12,480 nt of DNA from Cyanobacteria bacterium UBA9579 (lineage in GTDB: Bacteria > Cyanobacteriota > Vampirovibrionia > Gastranaerophilales > UBA9579): NCBI GenBank assembly GCA_003499585.1, contig DNSU01000177.1, positions 1,638 to 14,117 of the forward strand, written 5' to 3'. The translations under genes and the position numbers were made by a program. The notes beneath the pieces were generated by a model. It was not told the origin of the DNA. It worked only from the letters and a program-made list of their open reading frames with translations, and searched no databases. Positions 6,315-12,480 of this stretch are shown here, piece by piece; position 1 is the first letter of the stretch; the number at the start of each line of letters is the position of its first letter.

Positions 6315-6714
6315 AATTATTTCCCTATCCCTGATTTTCTTCTTTGTCATTATATGCCTATAAACCAACAATTAAATTGGCTATTACGGTTAAATTATTT
6401 TTGTAACAACCTGATAGATTATCAGGGTATAAAAACGTATATAAACAGTTTTTAACATCAAATGAATTCTTTTTTTAACTAAAAATTAAGTCCGTCTATT
6501 TTTAGTTCATATCGCTATTTTTACTGATTTTTAAATGCAATTTTTCTAAAAATTAAATCACGAATTGTCATTTACACAACTTAATATTTAACAATTAATC
6601 TATCAATTTATTTTTTTTTCTTTTTTTATCTCCATGATCAGAATTTTCTATTAATTTCAGTAAGCAGGGCTACAACTCTCAAAATAGAGATGTGTTATAA
6701 GGGAAAAGTCAAAT
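6315..6714. other. AT-rich divergent control region (400 bp without a gene)
   Basis: This region separates the minus-strand coiled-coil/mutT unit from the plus-strand PLD/exonuclease unit. It contains the inverted repeat at 6410-6426, an AT-only 10-bp stem (AACTAAAAAT at 6477-6486 with ATTTTTAGTT at 6498-6507), and a T-tract with one C interruption at 6607-6628. I see no convincing -35/-10 pair for the plus-strand gene. No reading frame of note is present. Its length and base composition suggest regulated or leader-containing transcription of the PLD unit. Confidence 0.5.
6410..6426. promoter_or_regulatory. 7-3-7 inverted repeat, operator-like
   Basis: CCTGATA (6410-6416) and TATCAGG (6420-6426) form a perfect dyad around GAT. 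On the minus strand it overlaps a -10-like TAATCT preceded by TGA, with a weak TTTATA 17 bases upstream. That position fits a repressor site for the coiled-coil/mutT unit. A short RNA hairpin is the alternative. Confidence 0.3.
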
Positions 6715-8604
6715 ATGATGCAAAGTTTAACAAACATTAATAGATTATATGCAGATAAACAAAATAAGTATCAACCAACAAGAGTGATCAAGGGGCAGGA
6801 AAAAACTCCGGCTTCTAATCCCATAAAATCTATATTTGCAAATCAAGATGGAATTCCGGCAAATTTTTTAAAGCACAATTTGATCAGTTTTACAGGGGTT
6901 TCTCCTGAGGCAAGTGTAAGTGCAAATGTCGGAAAAACTACCGTTACCTCTCTTATAGATGCCGATCAAATTTATGGCAAGGCTCTTGATTATATCAATA
7001 ATGCCCAAAAAAGTATTCAAATTGAGATGTTTGAATTTCAAAACCTCAAAGTAGATGGGCATATATGGCCATCAGCAGGGGCAGAAACAGTAGCCGGATG
7101 GGAAAAACAACAAGCAATTCTTGATGCTCTGATTCAAAAGAAAAAAGAAAACCCTGATTTAAATGTACAGGTTATTCTTGATTCTCATAAATGGTATCAG
7201 GATGGCTTTGATCATCAACTCAAGCATTATAACAACATGCGAATGATCAAATACCTAAAGGATAATAATATTGATGTTGTTCCATATCCAAGAAGATACC
7301 AGGGCGGTGGCAGTTTACAACACGTTAAATTCCTTGCCGTGGACAGTAATAAAGTCATTTTAGGCGGAGAAAACTGGGGTAATCACTCTGCTGCAAATCA
7401 CGATGCCTGCGTAGCGATTAAAACACAACCACAACATGAGCATTCAGAAGTTGACAATTTAATTGATGAAATTTTTAATAAGGACTGGAAATTTGCATGG
7501 CAAAGACTTGGTGTAACAAATTTAGCTCCAGAAGAAGACAAAATAAATACCAATCCTGCTGATGTTCCTCCAGAATCTCTTGAATATATGGTAGTGGCCG
7601 GAAACGTGTTCCAGGATCCTAAATATAAGAATAGATACCAAAATGGAGAACTAAACCTTCCTGAGGTAAAACCAATCTCAGATCCTGCAATAAAAATTCT
7701 TACCAACTCTCCCAAAGAGTATGAAGAAATTAGCGAGCAGGGTTCTGAATCCATAGGAACTTATATCAAAGAAAGACTTAATACGGCTCAATCATTAAAA
7801 GCCGAACTATTTGTGCTTTCTCACAAAGAAATAGTGAATAAAATTATAGAACGTCACAAAGAAGCACAAAATGGGGGCAGACCTTTTGATGTGCAAATTT
7901 TAATGCATCCGGGAATTGTTGATGATTTCCCATACTGCAGAAAAACTAAGCACGCCCTGGAAAAAGCTGGTATCCCTGTGCAAATGTATAAGGTAGATGA
8001 AGATATAAACCAAAAACTACATGCCAAGTGGGCGATATTCGATAATAAAGAGTTGTTAATAGGATCTGCAAACTGGTCAGCAGCAGGATTGGAAACCAAT
8101 CTTGCTTCCGGAAAACGCGATGACTATCCATTAACTGATGCAACAATAAATGAAGAAATTTATAAATATAAACCCCAAATTGATAATTTGGAAAAATCTT
8201 TTGGATTAGCTTCCTTATTTGGTGAAAAACAGGAAATTAATGACTCTGAACTTAAAATAAGAATAAATTCCTTTAAGGAATTTCTAAAAAATAAACCACC
8301 TGAAACAACACCTGAAACAATAAATAACACTAGAAAACTGATAGCCTTTTATAAAGTTCTGAAAGATTATAATACCCAGAAATCTCAATATAGACGAGGA
8401 AATCATGAATGCGCCATATCGATTAGTAACGAAGAAATCGCTAAAACATTCTTAAGACAATTTGATAAAGATTGGGAATACAGCAAAATTACAGTACCTG
8501 ATGGATATTCAGAAAACCAATCTGCCCAAAACATAGTGGATCAAAAAAATTCAATCAGACAAATGGTTATGGATACAGAACCATCTTTCGACACTGTCGC
8601 CTAA
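6715..8604 (+). CDS. Phospholipase D-family protein with two HKD motifs (putative nuclease or lipase)
   Basis: The 629-residue protein has two PLD-type half-sites. HKD1 is H203-x-K205-x4-D210 followed by GGEN (217-220); HKD2 is H436-x-K438-x4-D443 followed by GSAN (450-453). In this superfamily the two histidines form one active site that attacks a phosphodiester, in either phospholipids or DNA. The core spans about 75-590. Residues 1-72 look disordered and end in NLISFTGVSPEAS-like sequence without a signal peptide. Each half should finish with a strand and helix: ANHDACVAI ... FNKDW (227-258) in half one is matched by GNHECAISI ... FDKDW (562-587) in half two. In half two about 100 mainly polar, helix-prone residues (463-560) are inserted between HKD2 and that ending. 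GGG at 6701-6703 (in AAGGG), 11 bases upstream, is the likely ribosome binding site. The exonuclease gene follows after 19 bases, which favours a nucleic-acid role, but lipid hydrolysis cannot be excluded. Confidence 0.85.
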   Translation: MMQSLTNINRLYADKQNKYQPTRVIKGQEKTPASNPIKSIFANQDGIPANFLKHNLISFTGVSPEASVSANVGKTTVTSLIDADQIYGKALDYINNAQKSIQIEMFEFQNLKVDGHIWPSAGAETVAGWEKQQAILDALIQKKKENPDLNVQVILDSHKWYQDGFDHQLKHYNNMRMIKYLKDNNIDVVPYPRRYQGGGSLQHVKFLAVDSNKVILGGENWGNHSAANHDACVAIKTQPQHEHSEVDNLIDEIFNKDWKFAWQRLGVTNLAPEEDKINTNPADVPPESLEYMVVAGNVFQDPKYKNRYQNGELNLPEVKPISDPAIKILTNSPKEYEEISEQGSESIGTYIKERLNTAQSLKAELFVLSHKEIVNKIIERHKEAQNGGRPFDVQILMHPGIVDDFPYCRKTKHALEKAGIPVQMYKVDEDINQKLHAKWAIFDNKELLIGSANWSAAGLETNLASGKRDDYPLTDATINEEIYKYKPQIDNLEKSFGLASLFGEKQEINDSELKIRINSFKEFLKNKPPETTPETINNTRKLIAFYKVLKDYNTQKSQYRRGNHECAISISNEEIAKTFLRQFDKDWEYSKITVPDGYSENQSAQNIVDQKNSIRQMVMDTEPSFDTVA

Positions 8605-8623
8605 ATTTACAGGGAATAAAAGG

Positions 8624-10327
8624 ATGCTAATAAAAGAAAAAACCATAAAACCAAATATAATGCCAATCTATGGATATAAAGTTCAGAATCAATTTATCTC
8701 TGGTGAGAATTCTTTACAGGATAAAAAATTCTATAAAATTCCTGTTCAAACTCATAAAGCTTATGCTTTAAGCTCTCTGGATAAAGAAATTCAGAATAAA
8801 GACTTTGAACAGATAGTACAATCCGCACCAGGAAAATATTTTGGCAAAGGACTTTTTGAAGATGGTTTTGTAGACTGGTCAAAAGTTGGTTGGCAAAATC
8901 TTAAAAATGAACCAATTAACTGGAATAAGGCTAAAGAGTCTGACATTATGGCTTTTTGGCATGCTTTAGCATTAACAGAGACCAAAGAAAGCCCATGGGT
9001 ACAAAGGTATAACCCTACCAACTCACCATATATGCTTTCTACACATCATACTTTAACAACTGCAGAGAGCAAGGCTAACTTTCACGCAGCATTAAATGAA
9101 TTAAATCAAATTGCAGACAATAAAGACCCGGTACATTCTAAACCTCCTTTTCTGGATCAACCTATTATAAGTCCTGAAACAGGAAAATTAAATATTAATT
9201 TTATTGTATTTGATACAGAAACCACAGGGGTAAACTTTGACCCTAAAAAAGGGCCTGTAGACAAAATAATCCAGATTGGAGCTGTTAAAATAATGCCGGG
9301 CGGAAAAATAGAGCATGAAAGTGTATTAAACCAGCTTGTAAACCCGGAAATGGAAATATCAAAAGAAGCAACCAAAGTTCATCATATAACTAATGAAGAA
9401 GTCAGAAAAAACCCTACGATACATACATTATTAAAGAATTTCACAGAAAATTATCTTAAAGATAATCTTATAGTTGCATATAACGCCAAGTTCGATATTC
9501 CTATGTTAAATAACGCTATTAAAGACTATAACGAGAAAAATCCTGAAAAGCTTCAGGATAAAAAGCTTTGTTTGACTCTGGATCCATTTGTTATACTGCA
9601 AAGAATTCATCCATTTTTAGGTGCCAGCAAAAAATTAACCGAGCAGCACAAATTTTTATTCGGACAAGGTGTAGATAATGCTCACGATGCATTGGAAGAT
9701 GTAAAAGCAACAGTAAATGTACTAAAATATTGCTGCCATTATCTTAATAAACATTATAAACCAAGCCCTGAGGATCCTAAAAAGCATTTAACTGTTAGAG
9801 ACCTGCTTACATTCCAAACAGGTGGAAAAGTAAAAGGATTAGATATCGAATTAAATTCCGCAGGCATTGATGCGTCTAAAAGATTCAATGCATCTTATAT
9901 TAAGACACCAATAGGAATTAAAAATTATCCTTATCAATACTCTATAACCAAAGATGTCCTTGATTCTCTGGCTCCCATAATAGGTCCTAACAATACATTT
10001 AAAATCAATAAATATTTATCAGGCAAAAAATATACAAAATTAAAAAATTTCAAAGAAAAACTGCAAAAAGCAAGAATAAGAAATTATGATTCATTGCCAA
10101 AAAAACAAATCATCAAAATCATAACTGATCAATCTACTCAATACAAAAACTATGCTTTTGAAAATATGTGGATAAAAAATGCTAACATTCAAGACGTCAA
10201 ATCAGGTAATGACCTGCCTGATATAGATATTGTCAGAAAAATTATGCAAGATAAAGCAGAAAATAATAATAATGAAGAAAACAACCCCGGGGATGATTTG
10301 CCTGAGATCTTAACCAAAAATCTATAA
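8624..10327 (+). CDS. DEDDh 3'-5' exonuclease-domain protein with long N- and C-terminal extensions
   Basis: The 567-residue protein has a DnaQ/RNase T-type exonuclease domain at about 190-380. Catalytic residues are all visible: FDTETTG (196-202, Asp197 and Glu199), VHHIT (252-256, typical of the DnaQ-like group), AYNAKFD (285-291, Asp291), and NAHDALEDVKA (352-362, His354 and Asp359). Such domains remove nucleotides from 3' ends of DNA or RNA using two Mg2+ ions. The N-terminal 190 residues contain a Trp-rich stretch (VDWSKVGWQ ... INWNKAKESDIMAFWHALAL, 83-117) that I cannot assign. Residues 385-567 are Lys-rich and end in an Asn/Glu/Asp-rich tail; no known domain is evident. No polymerase or helicase domain is present, so this is not a replicative proofreading subunit in an obvious sense. 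The gene starts 19 bases after the PLD gene with AGGG 9 bases before its ATG, so the two are almost certainly one operon. Confidence 0.85.
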   Translation: MLIKEKTIKPNIMPIYGYKVQNQFISGENSLQDKKFYKIPVQTHKAYALSSLDKEIQNKDFEQIVQSAPGKYFGKGLFEDGFVDWSKVGWQNLKNEPINWNKAKESDIMAFWHALALTETKESPWVQRYNPTNSPYMLSTHHTLTTAESKANFHAALNELNQIADNKDPVHSKPPFLDQPIISPETGKLNINFIVFDTETTGVNFDPKKGPVDKIIQIGAVKIMPGGKIEHESVLNQLVNPEMEISKEATKVHHITNEEVRKNPTIHTLLKNFTENYLKDNLIVAYNAKFDIPMLNNAIKDYNEKNPEKLQDKKLCLTLDPFVILQRIHPFLGASKKLTEQHKFLFGQGVDNAHDALEDVKATVNVLKYCCHYLNKHYKPSPEDPKKHLTVRDLLTFQTGGKVKGLDIELNSAGIDASKRFNASYIKTPIGIKNYPYQYSITKDVLDSLAPIIGPNNTFKINKYLSGKKYTKLKNFKEKLQKARIRNYDSLPKKQIIKIITDQSTQYKNYAFENMWIKNANIQDVKSGNDLPDIDIVRKIMQDKAENNNNEENNPGDDLPEILTKNL

Positions 10328-10360
10328 TAATTTTAATCTTTTACGGATTAACAAATCCCG

Positions 10361-10410
10361 AATAAAGTGAATGTCTGCACATTTATAAATGTGCAGACAT
10401 TCACTTTATT
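10361..10410. terminator. Perfect 50-bp palindrome, bidirectional terminator
   Basis: Bases 10361-10385 are exactly complementary to 10386-10410, giving a stem of about 23 bp with a four-base loop. Outer A/T ends (AATAAAG and CTTTATT) give an A tract before and a T tract after the GC-containing core on both strands. It lies 34 bases after the exonuclease stop and 66 bases after the end of the minus-strand zinc-ribbon gene, so it probably ends both converging transcripts. The remaining intergenic bases to 10475 show nothing else. Confidence 0.85.
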
Positions 10411-10475
10411 TATAACCCTAAAACTAGCTCATTCTTGCATCTTGTCAATAAAACTATAAAACACATCTAAAATTC

Positions 10476-10631
10476 TCATTTACAGATATTCTTGCAATCT
10501 TTGCAACCTTGAGGCAATATAACTGCATTGCATCTTGGACATCTTTCTCCAAGATATTTTTTGTCCATGTTCATATTGCAAGTCGGACAAGTTATAAATT
10601 CTTTCTCTTTACAGTTTAAATCTTTTTCCAT
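10476..10631 (-). CDS. Small zinc-ribbon-like Cys-rich protein linked to FeoB (51 residues)
   Basis: The ATG (10631-10629) directly follows the TAA of feoB with no gap, so translation is probably coupled and the gene is co-transcribed. The 51-residue product has two CxxC pairs, CPTC (15-18) and CPRC (31-34), spaced 12 residues apart as in a zinc ribbon, then a second cluster CKDC with one more Cys (43, 46, 50) near the end, plus an early Cys7. There is no membrane segment, so it is not the known single-pass 'FeoB-associated Cys-rich membrane protein', although it occupies the same genomic place. It could be a cytoplasmic metal-binding regulator or partner of FeoB, in the way FeoC is in enterobacteria, or simply bind zinc. 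The composition and position make it a convincing real gene; the function is inferred from context only. Confidence 0.75.
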   Translation of the reverse strand: MEKDLNCKEKEFITCPTCNMNMDKKYLGERCPRCNAVILPQGCKDCKNICK

Positions 10632-12446
10632 TTACATCACCAACCCTAAAATTCTTGCTAACACACCCCCTACAAGAAATGCAAGGATCCATGAGCCAAA
10701 CCATATAGACGAAGCCTCTTTAAAGCCTCTTTCTTTATACATAACAATTACAGCAGCTATACATGGGACAAACAAAGTTAACACTATAAGACTTGTTAAT
10801 ATCTGAATGGGAGTTAAAATTGCAGCTGCACCGCCTAGTCCAGCCATTTGAGCCAGTCCTGCGGCTCCAAAGTCTCTTCTGATTAATCCCATAATAAATA
10901 TTGTTGCAGTCGCAGCTGGCAGATTTAATAAACCAACGGTTAAAGGAGCTAATAGTTTATGAATAAGCTCCAAGCCGCCTGTCATTTCAAGCATTGTGAT
11001 TAAAAAGGCTCCAAGGAAAAATAAAGGGGTAGCTTCTTTCAAGAAATGCCAGCTCTTAGAAAGAGCTTTATCAAAGACATTTCTAACAACAGGCAATCTC
11101 ATTGGAGGCAAATCAATGAGTAAATAAGTAGACTTGCCGGGCAAGATTTTATTTAATAATGTTCCAGTTATTACAAGCACAATAAAGATGGTTATTAAAT
11201 ATATAATCCAAGCCTTTAAGCCTCCCACAACTGCTATAAGTCCGATTATAACACCGAGCTGTGCAGAACATGGAACCGCAAGCCCTAAAATTGCAGTTGT
11301 AATTGTTCTTTCTCTTTTTGAACCAAGTATTCTTGTAGTGATTATGGCCATTGTAGTACAACCAAAGCCAAGTATTATAGGAATTACTGCTCTTCCATTC
11401 AACCCTATTTTAGATAAAAACCTGTCAGTCAAAACGGCCAATCTTGGCAAATAGCCTGAATCCTCAAGAATTGCCATAAATATATAGAATCCAAATATAA
11501 GCGGCAATAAAACCCCTAAAATATACTGAACTGTCATAGTCAAAAGACCAAATTCCCCGATCAATATCTGATTGATAGGGCCACTTGGAAGAACTTTTGA
11601 TACAACTTCAGTAATCCAAGGGACATAATATTCTAAAAGTACGCTATTCTCAAGAAAATCAACTAAATCACCGGCTATTAAACCGCCAACTATTTTATAC
11701 AAAGCATATAATATAAATAACGATACAGAGAACCCTATGAACGGGTTTAATAATAACTTTCCTGTAAGGGTAGAAAAGCTAACCCCTTTTATAGTCTCAG
11801 ACACTACTTTATCTGTAACTTCATTGATCTTTTTTCTTCTCTCAGAATATATATAATCTCTGCTGTCTAAACTGTTTTTTTCATCTTCAAGAAAAAGAAT
11901 TTTGTTTATTCTCTCTTGCTTAGACAAACCTTTTAACTCGAATTTATCTAAATAAGCTAAATCATTATTTAATTTTTCAACTTTTTTATCTTGAATGTAA
12001 TCTTTAACTTCTTTGATTCCTTGATTCTTAATAGCAATTGTAGGAAATATTTTTACTCCCAATTCCTTTTCAAGAGTTTTATAATCTATTTCTATTCCTC
12101 TAACTTGTGCTTCATCTAATTGATTTAAAACAACAACAAGATCAAAGCCCATATCAATCAACTGCTGGGTTAAGAACAAATCTCTTTCCAAACTCAGAGC
12201 ACTAACAATATTAATGATTAAATCAGCTTCTAAAATAATTTTTTTAGCAACAATCTCTTCATCGTTATAACTGCCAATACCATAAATACCGGGTGTATCT
12301 ATAACCTGCAAATTTTTCATAACAGCTTTTGATATATCTACAGTAGTGCCGGGATAATTGCTTACTTCTACATAAGTTCCTGTAAACTTATTAAAAAATA
12401 CAGATTTCCCAACATTGGGGTTCCCTACAAGCACAACTTTAGACAA
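10632..12446 (-). CDS. feoB: Ferrous iron transport protein B
   Basis: The 604-residue protein is a complete FeoB: a cytoplasmic GTPase domain, a helical linker and a membrane Fe2+ channel/transporter. GTPase motifs are G1 GNPNVGKS (8-15), G2 YPGTT (31-35), G3 DTPG (50-53) and G4 NQLD (108-111). Membrane segments run from about 235 to the end. Gate-like motifs with conserved Cys are GFGCTTMA (360-367), VPCSAQLGV (391-399) and FVPCIAAV (559-566). GLIRRDFGAAG (520-530) is also typical. It is shorter than E. coli FeoB (773). GFGCTTMA in place of the more usual GFGC-x-VPA form points to the shorter subgroup I know from anaerobes. The assigned start is TTG at 12446, with GGGA 8 bases before it. 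However, the frame stays open to the window edge (12480), so the true start could lie upstream. No FeoA is visible in the window. A zinc-ribbon gene follows immediately. Confidence 0.95.
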   Translation of the reverse strand: MSKVVLVGNPNVGKSVFFNKFTGTYVEVSNYPGTTVDISKAVMKNLQVIDTPGIYGIGSYNDEEIVAKKIILEADLIINIVSALSLERDLFLTQQLIDMGFDLVVVLNQLDEAQVRGIEIDYKTLEKELGVKIFPTIAIKNQGIKEVKDYIQDKKVEKLNNDLAYLDKFELKGLSKQERINKILFLEDEKNSLDSRDYIYSERRKKINEVTDKVVSETIKGVSFSTLTGKLLLNPFIGFSVSLFILYALYKIVGGLIAGDLVDFLENSVLLEYYVPWITEVVSKVLPSGPINQILIGEFGLLTMTVQYILGVLLPLIFGFYIFMAILEDSGYLPRLAVLTDRFLSKIGLNGRAVIPIILGFGCTTMAIITTRILGSKRERTITTAILGLAVPCSAQLGVIIGLIAVVGGLKAWIIYLITIFIVLVITGTLLNKILPGKSTYLLIDLPPMRLPVVRNVFDKALSKSWHFLKEATPLFFLGAFLITMLEMTGGLELIHKLLAPLTVGLLNLPAATATIFIMGLIRRDFGAAGLAQMAGLGGAAAILTPIQILTSLIVLTLFVPCIAAVIVMYKERGFKEASSIWFGSWILAFLVGGVLARILGLVM

Positions 12447-12480
12447 ACTTACATTCCCGGAATTATAATCATTCCGATCC

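Noticed and set aside
6477..6507. 10-bp AT-only stem in the divergent region as a terminator
   Set aside because: The stem has only two G/C pairs' worth of stability and no following T tract in the right orientation; kept only as a note on the region.
6693..6701. Extended -10-like TGTTATAAG just before the PLD gene
   Set aside because: It overlaps the ribosome binding site and would give a leader of only about 7 bases; the AAGGG ribosome site is the simpler reading.
1..12480. CRISPR arrays, tRNA, rRNA, insertion sequences, integrase or attachment sites
   Set aside because: No regularly spaced repeats, no tRNA-like cloverleaf, no transposase or integrase frame and no flanking direct repeats were seen.

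Overview
This 12.5 kb window is AT-rich bacterial chromosome with short intergenic gaps, strong GGAGG-type ribosome binding sites and several TTG starts. The organism is not identified by any marker gene. My best guess is a non-photosynthetic cyanobacterial relative (Melainabacteria/Vampirovibrionia, for example Gastranaerophilales). The basis is the low GC, a CxxC-type zinc protein tail, and a disordered leader ending in an 'ISFTG'-like motif on the phospholipase D-family protein, a style I associate with that group. A Firmicutes or other AT-rich lineage cannot be excluded.

Layout, left to right. (1) 1-59: tail of a CxxC zinc-binding protein, then a strong hairpin terminator. (2) 130-767: a low-coding stretch with one 59-residue Gly/Ser/Cys-tailed peptide gene on the minus strand and several hairpins. 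(3) 768-2896, minus strand: a probable operon of a DHH-family phosphoesterase (NrnA-like), a 51-residue unknown protein and a YihY/BrkB membrane protein. (4) 2971-5224, plus strand and divergent from (3): a Na+/Ca2+ exchanger-family antiporter and a UDP-GlcNAc 2-epimerase (WecB), both starting with TTG. (5) 5246-5417: two strong hairpins between convergent genes. (6) 5490-6314, minus strand: a MutT-like Nudix hydrolase preceded by a small protein with one membrane segment and a coiled coil. (7) 6315-6714: a very AT-rich divergent control region. (8) 6715-10327, plus strand: a two-gene unit, a double-HKD phospholipase D-family protein followed 19 bp later by a DEDDh 3'-5' exonuclease-domain protein with large uncharacterised flanks. 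(9) 10361-10410: a perfect 50-bp palindrome, probably a bidirectional terminator. (10) 10476-12446, minus strand: ferrous iron transporter FeoB and, immediately after its stop codon, a 51-residue zinc-ribbon protein.

Most of the window is housekeeping: nucleotide recycling and sanitation (NrnA, MutT), cell-surface sugar precursor supply (WecB), and ion and iron transport. The parts most likely to be undescribed are the paired PLD/DEDDh nuclease-like genes with lineage-style leaders, the small peptide with an internal ETAGxxA repeat and a Cys/Gly tail, and the Cys-rich partner of FeoB.
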